DNA of 64,000 nucleotides. Source: Litsea cubeba (Eukaryota; Streptophyta; Magnoliopsida; Laurales; Lauraceae). Each line of letters opens with the position of its first letter. Positions within the stretch are counted from its first letter, which is position 1. The notes under the pieces are model-generated. The model ran no database searches and had not been told where the DNA came from. It saw nothing but the letters and a program-made list of their open reading frames with translations. Of this stretch, positions 1-11,662 are shown piece after piece. The stretch lies in assembly GCA_012931725.1 (NCBI GenBank), contig CM022949.1, positions 69,596,997-69,660,996 on the forward strand. Direction: 5' to 3'. Both the position numbers and the translations under genes were made by a program.

Positions 1-2210
1 TTGATCATATGGATGTAGAAAAAGCTTCTGATTTTGAGGAATTGGAAACATCTCTTTTCCATTTCCATTTACCCAGTTCATATCTTTGTTCTTCCCTGCG
101 TTCCAGCCTTTAGGATGGAATGATCTAAGTTCCGCCCTGAGGGAGTTCCTTTGTTCCAGTCACTAAGCAGGATACCATAAGTGCGCTTTTAGCTCAATAA
201 GAGGCTTTGTCGTGCGGAATCCTCCATTTAATAGTAAGAGAAGATATCCTAGGGCACTTTTTTCTCCTGAGCTAGGGTAAAAGGGAATTCCAAGCTCTTC
301 GAAGTTAAACTTCTTCTGTCTCTCTTTCCCGAAGCCCCTATTAAGTAAGGGTAGGGCCTTTAGTCTATAAATATTTCTTTCCTGTGCTTCAAGTTGAGCT
401 AAGGTGCCCAGAACCTCTAGCATCTAGTACATAAAAGATAGGATAAAGTAGTACTGAACTACACTACAAAGCAAGAAGAAGAGACTGAAAGCGTACCGTG
501 AGTAAAAAGATTGAGCCTCATGATGGATAGGTTGGGTGTTTTTTATGATGAGATCGAGTCTCTGAAGACTCGCTTGGCCAAATTAGAGGACGAGGCCACT
601 ACTTTACTTTACAAGCCGATATTTCCAAGACTGAGGACATGATGACGCTTTCCTTTGCCACTCAAGTGTACGGCATCTGCCGTGCTTAGGCCCCTTATTC
701 CCTTCCCTAATTAAAGAGGCGTGCAGGCCAGCCCCTTTTTTGAGTAGGTGATTCACTACCGAAGCGAAGAAAGGGCTGGATCAAGAAAAGGGGGTACTAC
801 GAGCCCTCTGCCCCCATGCATCTAACCAGCTCGCGTGGTTCACCCGTTCCACCGACTAGACCCGTCGGAGTGATTTAGTCGATACAGCGGTGCGCGCAGA
901 TTGGGGGGTGTGCTGTCCCTGTGGGCTAGCTTGTTATATGGCTATGGGTCTTTTTTTGCCGGCTCGTTGGTCTGCCCGGCTGTGCTCATGCTCCTATTAG
1001 TCGCTTTTAAATAAACAAGCTATCCATATGAAAGCAGTCAGTCAGTTGACGGGCTCAGAAGGCGGATCGATCAGGAAGTAAATCTTTCTCATACCGTTCT
1101 TTCGTATCTAGCCCCCTAACCAACTAAGGGCAAGCTAAAGCCGGCAGAGAGAAAGTGCTTTATCGGGTTGCCGAAGTTTTCGGGCGGAGAGCTTTGAAGA
1201 GAGAGCTTTGGGCTTTGAACTCTCTTTCTTTCGGTAGTCGTTAGGGCAGTCTGCTTAGAGAATCTATACTTGAAGTAAGTGGTCGCAGGTTCAATTGACT
1301 TCTAGGACTTCTCCATGTTGGCACACTATATACGTTGATGTCCATATCACCACTTTCCGCTTCCTTTCTCTCGGCCGGCTTCGATCACTGCCCTCGATCG
1401 AGTCCAGGTCGGTCACTCTCAGTTGTTGTTTCTATACGATGATTCTCGCACACGATTTAGTCCGCCACAGAGATGGAGAGCCTTCTTATCCTTTTAGATC
1501 CGACCTCTCTCTTCCACTTTCCACTTTCCTAAGTTCGTGGTCATCAATATCTCTCACCGTCAGAACCTCGCATTTACTTCCAAGTTATTGAAGACGAAAC
1601 TCGAACTACAAACAAATTATTCGAGCCCCTCCTCGAGCCGAGTAAGGTCTTGAAGAGCCTAGGCTAGTCCTCTCCTCTACCGGCGTTGACTCTCTCTTTC
1701 CTGTTCGTCTGAGATCCCGCTCGTTCCCATCCTTCGCTTCAGGGCCTGTCCCTCGAGTACTCCATATCCGCTTACTTCACTGCTTTCCCGCGCTGAAAGG
1801 GAAGGCCTGCCAGGCCGTATGCCCATGGGTGCAGGATTCTTCGAAAAAGCGCGGGCTGACTCGGAGACCTGGGACCTTGGCTTAGCAATGAATGAAGGGA
1901 AGCTCGAAGCGCTGCTACAAAGGCTTCAAGAGACAGTGGCTCGAAGCATTAAGAGGAAATAAAAAGATTCGTATGAAGAGGTTCTCCACCCTATGATCCT
2001 TTTTGAGGGAAAGGAAGCTCTTAGGAAAAACAAATGGAAGAGGGAGGAAGATGCCTTTTTTTGTGCTCTCACCAATCTCTGACCTGGAGGCGTTACGTTC
2101 CCGTGAGCAAGGTATAACTCAACAAACTCAAGAGGACGAAGAAAGCTTCTGTCCTTTCATTCATAAGTTTCATAACTTAGCATAAAAAAGGAAGACAATA
2201 CCAAGTTTCT
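1..2210. other. plant organelle-like (mitochondrial-type) DNA, probable nuclear insertion
   Basis: This stretch has a texture unlike the rest of the window: higher GC, few A/T runs, many short GAAAG/CTTTC and AAGCTCGAAGC-type words, and no retroelement motifs. That texture is typical of plant mitochondrial intergenic DNA. Open frames exist (for example 163-423 minus and 1295-1591 plus), but none resembles a protein I recognise. The right edge is placed near 2.2 kb, where the sequence turns A-rich. The call rests on composition and general resemblance only. It could instead be an unrelated nuclear repeat. Confidence 0.4.
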
Positions 2211-2374
2211 TAATCCTAACAACCCTAAGTGATGACATCATCACACTTAATAATAATAATAAAAAAAGAAATAAAGAAACAAAAGAAAGGAAAGGAAGAG
2301 AGGGGCAGTGATGCACACGTCCTCGGGATTCTTGCCTAACAGGATATGCGCACGAATCGCCAAGATGTTTAAGT

Positions 2375-2378
<4 letters not shown>

Positions 2379-2405
<27 letters not shown>
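2379..2405. repeat. poly-C tract (27 bases)
   Basis: An uninterrupted run of 27 C is followed by T, CCCC and T-rich sequence. It lies just outside the 3' side of the minus-strand gypsy remnant. The exact length may be affected by sequencing or assembly error. The flanking 2211-2378 is A-rich filler with short AAT and AAAG runs and no gene. Confidence 0.9.
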
Positions 2406-2726
2406 TCCCCTCTTTTATTTTTTTTGTTTAAAGAAAACGTGGCTCTCTTCTACTTTTCTTTAAATGACTTTGGCCACTTTCAACTTTTAGAACTCTTTTA
2501 TTTCAACCCATTTGGCACTTCCCAAAGTGGGCCCTTCAAGATGGATTTGTGAAATCTTGGCGACAAAGTCAGCGTATGCGTCATCCAGCCATAACATAGC
2601 TTGATTTGCAACCCTATGCATCCTCCTTTGGTAGATTTTGTGTGGAGTGGGGGAGTTAGGCATGATGTCCCCATCAATTCCCCTCGGTTGAGAAAATCTC
2701 ACCTTTGGTGAGATAAAACTATCATA

Positions 2727-3650
2727 TCACTCCAAAAGGTCTGGGTTGATGCGCTGCAATTCATCACGGGTGATCCAGGTGCTATCATGTTGTGGTCTAT
2801 CTCTCCATTCGACAAGGAACTTTTGTTTGCCCCCTTGTCTGGAGGAGGACAATTGATCATCCAACACATCTTCCATATATTTTTCTCCTTTGATCTTTAG
2901 GAGGTGGGGGTGGGGTAGGTTGTGGAAAAGGGCTTTTGGAGAAAGATGGATCAGCAGTTTGGCTAGGTGAACAATAGGAGATGGAATGTCAGGAGGTGCT
3001 GTAGGACCTCGAAAAGGAGCTAGGTCCTCCACATTGAATGTAGAACTGATCCCCATATCAGGTGGAAGGTCTAATACATACGCTTTAGGACCCAACCTTT
3101 TCAGTACTTTGAATGGGTCAGTGCTGCGGGCCTGCAATTTCTTGCCAATTCCTTATGGGAATCGCTTTGTCCTCACATGGACCATGACATAATCACCCAC
3201 TTGAAATTCAGTGTATTGTTGGTGTGATTCAGCAGATAATTTATAACTTTCATTTTGCATATTAATTCTTTTTCCGATCTCATTATGCAATGCATGAATG
3301 TGTTGAATGAATGCATCAACTAACTCAGATGGACGATGAATGGATGACATGGGAATGAGATCTATAGGCATCCTAGGCTTGTAACCAGTGACCTGTTATA
3401 TGCAAACTCCGTAATCGGTAACATGGACTCCCTTAAACGAACATGCTCACCAACTAGACACCTCAGAAGATTACCCAGACTCCTATTCACTACCTCCATT
3501 TGACCATCAGTTTGTGGATGGTAGGCAGATGAAAATTGCAATTTTGTCCCTAAGATTTTCCACCATGTGTTCCAAAAGTAACTAGTGAACTAGACATCTT
3601 GATCAGACAATTGTTTTTGGGACACCACGGAGACTAATGATGCGCTCCAA
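2727..3650 (-). pseudogene. gypsy integrase C-terminal half with chromodomain-like tail
   Basis: The minus strand around 3.4-3.6 kb gives the integrase core end: QFSSAYHPQTDGQMEVVNRS, with the catalytic Glu context DGQ-x-E. It is followed by EFQVGDYVMVHVRTKRFP at 3153-3371. A further frame at 2727-3137 holds the SH3-like KRLGPKAYVLDLP segment. The end of that frame (KFLVEWRDRPQHDSTWI) resembles the chromodomain of plant chromoviruses, which is thought to direct integration to chromatin. At least two frame breaks separate the parts. The catalytic Asp residues lie upstream, in the next entry. Confidence 0.8.
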
Positions 3651-3710
3651 GAAATTTTTTGCAACATGCGAAGCATCTGATGTTTTGGAGCAAGGAACAA
3701 AGCGGGCCAT

Positions 3711-4265
3711 CTAAGAAAAGCGGTCCACGACAACTAGTATGGAATCATGCCATTTGTTAGTCTTAGGAATTCCAAGCGCCAAATCCATACTGATATCTTG
3801 CCACGGTGCATGAGGCACTGGCAATGGAGTGTACAAGCCCATGTTCTGTTTACGTTGTTTTGCCAGTTGGCAAGTGAGACAACATTCACTGATGCGTGCG
3901 ACGTCTCGCTTGAGACTCGGCCAGTAGAAATGGTCCTCCACAAGAAGAATGGTTTTGTCATAATCAAAGTGGTTGCCTACTCCACTAGCGTGGAGCTCCC
4001 AAATGAGAAGCTCTCTCATGTAGTTGCGTGGAATGCAAATCTGATTTCCTCGAAAGATGTAGCCATCTTTCAATGTGAATTGATCAATGCTCCGTAGAGG
4101 ATTATCAGAAAGGGATGCAAACAAATCCACAAAATCTGGGCATGATGGATAATCATCCCTCAAACGATCAAACCCAATGACTTTAACGTTCATGGATTCG
4201 ATTAAATTGATCATGCGACTTAATGTAATCGCGGGTTTGTTCTCCACTCCTGCCTTGTGTTTCAA
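3711..4265 (-). pseudogene. gypsy integrase zinc-binding domain and start of catalytic core
   Basis: A 184-codon open stretch carries the H2C2 integrase zinc finger, with His near HASGVGNHF and the Cys pair in CCLTCQLAK. The core start follows: SMDLALGIPKT, then HDSILVVVDRFS. The first core Asp sits in SMD, as expected for the family. The His-containing segment is slightly altered (GNHF where GHF is usual). It continues downstream into the 2727-3650 segment after a break. Confidence 0.85.
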
Positions 4266-4424
4266 AACGAAAGTGTATTCTTGTAATAGTTCAACCCACT
4301 TTGCATGTTCCTCTTTCAGCTTAGATTAGGAATTCAAGTACCGCAATGCCTCATGATCTGAGTACAAAACAAATTCTTGCGGTAACAAGTAATGTCTCCA
4401 ATGTTTCAATGATTGAACTATTGC

Positions 4425-5386
4425 TTAGATTTCTCTTTCGCTGTTGGAATACCTTTTCCACTTTGCCTCATTCAGTATCTCACTGAAATAAGCAACTAGG
4501 TGTCCTTCCTGTCTTAAAACATCTCCTATTCCAACGCCAGATGCGTCACAAGCCACTTCAAAAACCTTAGAAAAGTTAGGCAATCGCATGGCAGGTGCTT
4601 CTGTCATTTTGGCTTTGATTTCCTGAAAGGCTTTTATAGCAGCCGGGCTCCAATTAAACTCTCCCTTTTTCATGCATTCAGTAATTGGAGCCATGATGGT
4701 ACTAAATCCTTTTATGAACCGACGATAAAACATGGCCAATCCATGGAAACTACGTACCTCATGAATGTTGGATGGAGTTTTCCATTCAACAATTGCTCGC
4801 ACCTTTTCAGGATCAGCGGACATGCCTGCTGCAGAAACTACAAAACCTAAGAAGACCACACTATCTGTCATGAAAGTGCACTTTTTAAGGTATGCGTACA
4901 GTTGTTCCTTCCGCAAACTACCACAAACTTGCCACATGGTTGAGGTGTTGTTCCTTAGTACTGCTATGGATGAAAATATCATCGAAGTAGACAACTAGGA
5001 ACTTCCCAGTGAATGGCCTCAATACTTGTGTCATGATGTGCATGAAAGTACTTGGCGCCTTGGACAACCTGAATGGCATCACTAGCCATTCATTTCAACC
5101 CGTCCTTTATCTTAAAGGCGGTCTTCCATTCGTCCCCAGGATGAATACGAATCTGATAGTAGTCACTTTTAAGATCTATCTTAGAAAAGATGGTGGCACC
5201 AACCATCATGTCGAGCATATCATCTAACCTCCATATCGGGAACCGATACTTGACATTGATCTTGTTGATCGCTCGACCGTCAACGCATATTCTCCAAGTT
5301 CCATCTTTCTTTGGACTTAGAAGTGTGGGAACGACAGAGGGGCTTAGGCTCTTCCCAATGAAACCCTTATTGAGGAGCTCATCCAC
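4425..5386 (-). pseudogene. gypsy reverse transcriptase / RNase H fragments
   Basis: Minus-strand 5090-5386 gives the RT fingers and palm start (LSPSVVPTLLSPKKDGTW, ICVDGRAINKI, FSKIDLKSDYYQIRI). Around 4970-5090 other frames give SKAPSTFMHIMTQ and VVYFDDIFIHS, the YxDD-type catalytic box. The 4425-4994 frame contains the thumb and connection (VFLGFVVS, VRSFHGLAMFYRRFI) and the RNase H start (FEVACDASGVGIG). Frame changes near 5.09 and 4.99 kb break the protein. The catalytic box survives in sequence, but the enzyme cannot be made as one chain. Confidence 0.88.
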
Positions 5387-5418
5387 CTACCTCTTCAATT
5401 CTGCTTGTTCTGAAGGGT

Positions 5419-6632
5419 TCATTCGGTAATGGGGCAGATAAGGCAGTGTCGCTCCTGGAACGAGATCAATTTCATATTGGATGTCACGCATTGGTGGGAG
5501 GTCATTTGGCAATTCTTTAGGAAAGACATCCTGAAACCCCGAAAGACAGGTTCCACCTCATGTGGGATGCTAGCAATTGGCTCTTTGGAAATTTCCGTAG
5601 ACACTACGGCATTGACAATGGGGTCCTCCTTTGAACCCTTGATAGTCCTTACCTCCAGATCAGTATGGAATTCACTAGCACTCAAGATCTGTAAGCTCTT
5701 GGTCTTAGAATTCGAGGCACTAGTGCTGGCTTTCTCATCACTCTCTTTCTTGCCATTTTTATCTTTAGGGGTTAATGGATGCAACTTCACTTTCTTTTCT
5801 TTGAAATTAAAGATACAGATGTTGGTACGTCCAAAGTTGGTGACATCCAAATCGTAGATCCAAGGCCTCCGGAAGATAATATGTCCCACATCCATGGGGA
5901 CCACATCACACCACAGCTGGGCTTGATAAGCAAACATGTGAATTGGGACCGGGCAACGCTGAATGACGGGGATAGACGTAGAATCTACCCATGACACACG
6001 ATGGGGCTGGGGATCGGGTAATGGGGTTGAGCCTAGACGGGACAAACTGTTGGTAGAAACTACATTGGTACAACTCCCACTGTCAATGATGACCTTACAA
6101 CTCTTATCATTGCACTTGACGTAGGTATGAACGATGGATGTCCTACGCCAATCCTCACTTTCTTGGAGGGTCAATGCACACCTCACTACCATCACACGAG
6201 GTAGCTCGCCTTCCATTTTGCCTTGTGCATTTTCATCTCCATGATATGAGGGGGCAAATCTAAGAAAAGATACCCGATCCTCTGGACCATCACAATCATC
6301 ATTACTAGGCACAAAATCCGGGATGTAGTAATTAATTGTTGGATTTCTTTCATCCTCCACGTCCTCAATGCAGAGATTTCGGGTGGGGCACGGGCAATGT
6401 GCCCACGACCATGAAAACTGTGACAGGTAACTGAATTGCTCCATTTAGAGCTGTCATCGGTGATTCCCTTGCCTTTACTGTCCTTGGATGCAGGCGGTAT
6501 ATTCCTGGGAGTCTTGGGCGGTTGACCTCTAAAATTTGATTTACCGCTCAAGGGGTAAGGCCTAGAATCTGTTCCGTGATAATCACTGCACTTAGCCTGT
6601 TTACTTTTCATGGCAGCCTCAAGGTTAAGCAC
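5419..6632 (-). pseudogene. gypsy gag end and retropepsin
   Basis: A 341-codon frame (5419-6444) contains the aspartic protease, with catalytic IIDSGSCTNVVS and a later hydrophobic HIIFRRPWIYDLD, the flap and C-terminal pattern of plant gypsy proteases. The overlapping 6192-6632 frame holds a zinc-knuckle remnant (CHSFHGRGHIARAPPE) in which the last Cys has been lost. Similarity to gag fades upstream near 6.77 kb. Confidence 0.8.
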
Positions 6633-6774
6633 TACCTCGTAAATCTCCTCTAGGCTAGTCGTTTTGACAATGATTAGTTTCCCCTGAAACTCTAGGCGAA
6701 GACCTGTTCTGAATTTAGAAATTCTAGCAGGAAGGTCTTCCTGAACCTTACTTAGGTATTTTGTTTAACTCATC

Positions 6775-7060
6775 GCTTCATGGTGTGACTCATAAGTTTA
6801 ATGTCATGATAGTTGGCGCAATTTTGTATATTTCCCTTGCTCTTGTATATAGGTACTTCAACACTTCTCCATTCATCTGACACTTTCTTTGTCATTAATA
6901 TTTTATTGAAGAGCCTATTTAACCAAATCTCCCTCCCCAATTTCCACTGAGCATTTACAGGCCTCCATCAGAATGTCATTGCCCCGTAGTCTTTCCTGTC
7001 TTCATTCGTGTCAATGATTTCTTCACTTCTACCCTAATTCTGCTGGATACTAACAAAGTA
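6775..7060 (-). pseudogene. fragment of an L1-type LINE reverse transcriptase
   Basis: Minus-strand translation gives WLNRLFNKILMTKKVSDEWR, then VPIYKSKGNIQNCANY and HDIKLMSHTMK with one frame shift between. This is the conserved fingers segment of plant non-LTR reverse transcriptases. Only about 90 codons are present. It abuts the gypsy remnant at its right edge and is distinct from the larger LINE at 9.6-24.9 kb. Confidence 0.75.
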
Positions 7061-7089
7061 TCCTCTTTTGTTCTGATGCCTCATGTAAC

Positions 7090-8050
7090 ATCTTCATGTG
7101 AGTCACAACTGAAAATGAGGCGGAGATTGCTGGTGTAATAATTATCTTTTTGCAAAAAAATGAAATCAAACATATGCAAAACCTTATCAACCCTTTTATG
7201 GATTATTGCCACCATCCCTATTCCAGTTGCATCCATTGGTGAATGGAGATCTATCAAAAATGATTATAATATCTGCAAAATAGCGTGATGTGACGGAACC
7301 ACATTCTTGGTTGGGCAAACTGGGTTAGAATTTAGAAATCCTAGTTTTGGCATGAAGTAAGTTTAATACCTCTGAATTAGAGAACTTTTTGCCTCCAAGT
7401 ATTGAGATTAGCTTTGGGAATTCTTTGGGATCTTGGAAGTAATGTAATTGTGTTGGATGAGTTCGTGCCAACTTCAGTTGAGCATTGGTTTTCTTGTCAT
7501 TAATACACTGAACACATGACGGGGGAGCAGTTAACTTGGTCTTGGTTGTCTTTTGAGGTCTATCTTGTATTATCCATCAGACGCATTTCACATATCCAAA
7601 CTCCTTGCTATAGTTGGCATACTGATCTTTGTCATATTCTTTTGGAATTTGACTTACTCTTATTTTGACTTTGATTCCCAAGCTCGGAGTGTAGTATACT
7701 TGTCTCTGTAAACCTGTCCATGAGGTAGTTGTCCCCTAAGGTGAGCTCGATATAAAAAGCTGAGCTAAACCTGTGATTTTTTTTCTCCTGCTAATATTGA
7801 AGTCTTCACATGCATTCTTAAATGGTACTATGCATTAACCACTTTCTTTTTTGATACCCAAGTTTTATGTTGATCGCATTTCCCGTAAAGAATGGAGTAG
7901 TTATTGCTGTTCATTTCAAAGAAATAAAGTGGGCATAACCTGAATGGACTTGTCACCTGGCCATTCTCATGAAATCTTACTCCATCCTCTAGGTTTGTGC
8001 GTGAATTATGTTTGATTTTTGGAGATCTGACACGTCCTTTGCATGCCTAA
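7090..8050 (-). pseudogene. gene-like remnant of unknown identity
   Basis: The minus strand shows short stretches that look protein coding but are split by stops and frame changes. Examples are VRFHENGQVTSPFRLCPLYF near 8.0 kb, KVKIRVSQIPKEYDKDQYAN near 7.65 kb, and a segment near 7.5 kb containing PPSCVQCINDKKTN and THPTQLHYFQDPKEFPKL. Spacing suggests several exons of one gene. I considered a GHKL-ATPase/SMC-hinge-like plant protein, but the recall is too weak to name it. It could also be part of an unrecognised element. Confidence 0.3.
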
Positions 8051-8543
8051 TGCCTGAAAAGCCAGAGAAAACATGGCTGATTAGATAGCTGAAATTTAAG
8101 TTAAACAAATTCTTTTGTCATTGTTCATATGGCATTTATCCTCCTTATCTTCTCCCAAACATTTATTCCCATTTATTATTGATTTATCCAGACACATTGG
8201 TCTAACTTTTCAAATAAAAGGATTATATGGAGTAATATGTACCATAAAATTGGCTGAAATCAAATAAAATAGACCAGACATGTTATTATGGTTAAAACCA
8301 TCGCAAACTCAAGCACTTTGAGATTTGAATCATAAGTTAGCGGTGATCCGACATTTTCCCCAATGAACAATAGTCACTACATTGGCAAATATAATTTTTT
8401 TTTGCTAGATGGGTATACTTTTTTTTTTTTTTCAGTTTCTGCCCTATTTTCAGTCTGCATTTGGTGGTATAAGATCTTATTTCATTTATAATTGTAGTTT
8501 TGTTTTACTAGTGATTTTCTTGTTTAGGTTTCTTGATTCTTTA
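8051..8543. other. no recognisable feature
   Basis: AT-rich sequence with T runs near 8.40-8.43 kb. I see no gene or element boundary. Confidence 0.5.
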
Positions 8544-8846
8544 GGGCCCGTTTGGTAATTGTAAATGTAAAATAAAGTGTAGTAAAACATCCAATCAAGA
8601 GAGAATAAAATATAATGAGTTTTGATGATATTTTGCTTTTAGCTGTTTGGTATGAAATCTTTTTTACTTTTTGTATAAAAAAGTGGAGCTTTTTTGTTTT
8701 CTAGTGGAGAAAGGATGTTGCTTTTTTACTTTTTTTGAAAAAAGATGGAGGAAATTTTGAATTAAGTGCTATTGATGTGACCCCTTGTCTGAAAAATGGG
8801 GGATTTATTTGACTTTTACTAATCTAGTAAAGTGCCAAACGGGCCC
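8544..8846. mobile_element. MITE with GGGCCCGTTTGG terminal inverted repeats (copy 1)
   Basis: The segment starts with GGGCCCGTTTGG and ends with CCAAACGGGCCC, a perfect 12-bp inverted repeat around about 300 bp of AT-rich noncoding DNA. A second, reversed and diverged copy is at 27.2-27.5 kb, which confirms a mobile family. The target duplication is not clear, so assignment to hAT or PIF/Harbinger is left open. Confidence 0.75.
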
Positions 8847-9441
8847 AGGATCTAAATTATGAGTTAACATTAAAAAAAATAGTTAACTTCAGGTACATGC
8901 ATAAGAAATAGAGTTCAATTATCGAATGAGCTTATTTTAAGACAATGGCAAGATATCCGCCTCAATTATCGCCACACAAACCAATACTATTACAACTCTA
9001 AATGGATCGACTTCGAAAGGTTTAATGACGACATTGAGGATGTAGGATGAACCTCCTATTGATGTTGTTTGATGAGGAAATGACTCGATTCCTGATGAAG
9101 CAGGAAATATACGATAAGATGAGAAACGCGAACGCATTCATAAAAACTATTGGAGAGGATTATGTTCAGTTTGTGAAGGCAAAACTTTCCAACTTCCTTA
9201 TATGTCTAGAAATCTAAAATGCATGATCAAAGAAACAAGAGCGAGCCCATCAGGGCCATGGCTAACCTAGGGACCAAAATTAGTACAAGGAATGAACCTA
9301 AGTGATGATCAGCTGGTTTGCTGTGTGCTGAATTCACTTCTTGCACATCAAGCACAATAAATTTAACATACTAAAATGAATGGTGTGGTGGACTCTGAAT
9401 GAACGAAGTTCAATGTGCATTTGTGAGGAAGAAATGATGCA
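8847..9441. other. no recognisable feature
   Basis: Unassigned AT-rich sequence. A minus-strand 66-codon frame at 8937-9137 has no recognisable motif. Confidence 0.5.
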
Positions 9442-9543
9442 GTTTCTGAATTTCAGTTTATTTATTTCTGATTTTTTTTAATTTTCAATTGGTTTTCTGA
9501 ATTTCAGTTTATTTATTTCTGGTTTTTTTTTATTTCCAATTAG
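9442..9543. repeat. tandem duplication of about 51 bp
   Basis: Two adjacent, nearly identical units share TTTCTGAATTTCAGTTTATT and then diverge slightly in a T-rich tract. Confidence 0.85.
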
Positions 9544-9763
9544 TTTTCTAATTAATCTTACGGTAGTTGCAGTTTTCCTTGTTTTCTAGACTAGGTTTTT
9601 AGATTAGGTTTTCTAGTCTAGGTAATTTTATTTTGTTTTTTGAATGGTAATGCAAATTTATTAGAAGCAAAACGGCATAGGAGACATATACTGAGAAGCA
9701 AAAGGAAAAAAAAGCCAAATCCCAAAGCCGTTGCTTACTTAACAAGCGAAATACAATTATCAA

Positions 9764-10250
9764 TTACAAGATTTTCGCTCCCGACACCCAATTTCCTAAA
9801 GTGTCAGCCGCCCCATTTGCAGACCGCTTAGCGTGATTAAAGGAAACTTCAAACTTGGATACCAATACCGTCACCTCGTCACACAAATCCACGAGGCGCC
9901 ATGGAGGAATAGAAGAATCAGAGGCCCATCTTATGGCACATAAAGATTCCCCTTCCACAATGAATTCTCTAAAATCCATCAGCTTCTCGAAGACCTGTCC
10001 AAAGGGAAATCAGCTCAACCTCATTTACTGTTTTGAAACTTGAAGGACACCAAAAAGAGATAAGCTTAGCGCCAGCAATATCTCCGAAAACACCCCCAAT
10101 ACCTGATTGGCCCGGGTTACCAATAGCACTCCTATCGAAATTAAGCTTTAAGGTACCCAATGGGGGAGGCTTCTAGGTATGGCAGACTCGAGGAAGAATG
10201 GGATGTGTGAACGCCACCTCTTTCCAACACCCACTGATATCATCTATAGA
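9764..10250 (-). pseudogene. LINE RNase H domain
   Basis: Two overlapping frames give the plant LINE RNase H: LKLNFDRSAIGNPGQSGIGG (first catalytic Asp in NFD), NEVELISLWTGL (Glu), EFIVEGESLCAIRWA and NGAADTLGNW (last Asp). The third acidic site is GES where GDS is usual. A frame shift near 9.97 kb and a stop upstream break the domain. It would degrade RNA in RNA-DNA hybrids during retrotransposition. Confidence 0.85.
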
Positions 10251-10305
10251 GTATCCTCAAAAATTAGGAAGGATAGAGACCCAAAAAGAGACGAGGCATT
10301 TGCAC

Positions 10306-11662
10306 AGTTGTCAAGTTCGTTTCGGACCCTATTTCGGTTTGACTCCAAACTGAAACATTTCGGGTACGCATTTCGTCTTTCCAATTCGGAATTTCGTTTT
10401 GGAATATATAAAAAAATTATAATATATATATATAAAATCATGTAATAAGATCACAAATATAATTTCCTAAAAGATATATATATATATTTTACCAAATACA
10501 TCCCCCTAATATAGCACAACATAAATAGAAAGTCAGTACTACCCCACAGATCATTAAAGGGTGGGCCTTGATAATTAACAAATTATGTAGGAAATGATTC
10601 ACGTCATTGCTGCTTTGATTTTTATTAAGTGGACCTTGATAATTAAGAAATTTTAATAGTATTCAAATCCGTAACTCATCAAAGACTCAATAAGTGGGCC
10701 TCACTTCAAGAGAATATCACGAACCCTTCATTTAAAGGACTAGCCACTTTAGCAACAAAAAAAAAAAAAAAAAACAGTTATGCTACATGGACTAACTCAT
10801 ATGGACTAATCCTATGATTTTCATGAGAATATCTTATGATAACATGATATTCCCATGGATATTATAGGGTTAGTCCATGGACTAACTCAATGAATTAGTG
10901 ATTGAGTTAGTCCATTTAGACTTTTTGAAAAAAAAACAAAAAAACAAAGAGAACAAGTCACAACTCACACAACTCCTTGTATAACAAAAAGCCCGTCACG
11001 ACCCTTACCCACATATAAAAGCTAAAACGAGAAAGAAGAAGAAACAGACGATGGCGCTGCATTGATGGAGAGATTTGAGCGTACATGGAGCTCTGACGTG
11101 AGATTTGGAAAGGAAATCTGGCTTTCGCAGCAGCAAGGAAGTTCACGAGGGAGGAACTTCATCAAAAAGGTCTCTGCGAGGACAGGGATTCGAGTTCGTG
11201 CTTCGTCAGGGGAGGATTCTCAAAATAAAGCAAGGGAACTGGGCCAAGTGAAGATTTCGTGGCTGATAATTGCTTTTTGGAGTTGAATTTGTAGATCGAT
11301 TGAAAGTTTAAGGATTGCATGCTGCCAAGAAAGAAGAAATGAGGGGTTTCTGCCAAAACACATTCCTCCATAAGGAAATGTATGTGAAACAAGTGTCTCG
11401 CCCATTGCAATAATTTATTTCTCTTCAAGACGTTAATTTCTATTATTCTTCTTTTAACGTTCGAACTCTCAGTTCGTCCGAATTGAGGTTTCAGACATTG
11501 TTCGTTCGAAATTGGTAGTTTTAGACCGAAACCCTAACATTCGGGTGAAATCAAACGAAATCCCAACCGAATATCTTCAGAAGGGATGTTCGGTTCGGTT
11601 TTCCCTTTGAAACGATATAATTCAGAAGTTTCGTCCGAACTGAAACGAATTTGATAACTATG
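10306..11662. mobile_element. putative non-autonomous MULE (Pack-MULE-like)
   Basis: The left end CAGTTGTCAAGTTCGTTTCG and the right end, reversed, CATAGTTATCAAATTCGTTT, form imperfect terminal inverted repeats. Both ends continue into TTCG-rich subterminal sequence. Flanking GGCATTTGCA and GGTATTTGAC may be a decayed 10-bp target duplication (7 of 10 match). No transposase is encoded. The interior holds a gene-like 5' exon (separate entry) and a perfect 15-bp stem hairpin at 10877-10915. Confidence 0.5.
10950..11290 (+). pseudogene. captured gene fragment: promoter plus first exon of a possible plastid-targeted protein
   Basis: A TATA-like ATATAAAA near 11.01 kb is followed by an open stretch whose translation (11062-11286) includes RNFIKKVSARTGIRVRASSG and a charged tail. 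Serine- and arginine-rich sequence ending in VRAS resembles a chloroplast transit peptide cleavage region. A GT at GGCCAA/GTGAAG could be a splice donor. Composition is richer in G and C than the flanks. The parent gene is not identified, and the transit-peptide reading is inference. Confidence 0.35.

Larger units (their letters stand above)
2460..6770 (-). mobile_element. degenerate Ty3/gypsy (chromovirus-like) retrotransposon
   Basis: Reading the minus strand from 6.77 kb downwards gives gag tail, degenerate zinc knuckle, retropepsin, reverse transcriptase, RNase H, integrase and a chromodomain-like tail. This is the Ty3/gypsy order. The frames are broken by several stops and shifts. No LTRs were found at either side, so the element is truncated at both ends or its LTRs are too diverged to see. 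Its RT (CVDGRAINKI, YRFPIWRLDDMLD) resembles the better preserved gypsy at 36.5-44.6 kb, suggesting the same lineage. It has no nested insertion that I can see. Confidence 0.9.

Noticed and set aside
1295..1591. 98-codon plus-strand frame in the organelle-like block
   Set aside because: No known organelle gene motif and unusual Ser/Thr-rich composition; not supported as a gene.
2379..2405. C-run as a functional element
   Set aside because: A mononucleotide run beside a possible junction is more likely slippage or an assembly effect; no supporting context.
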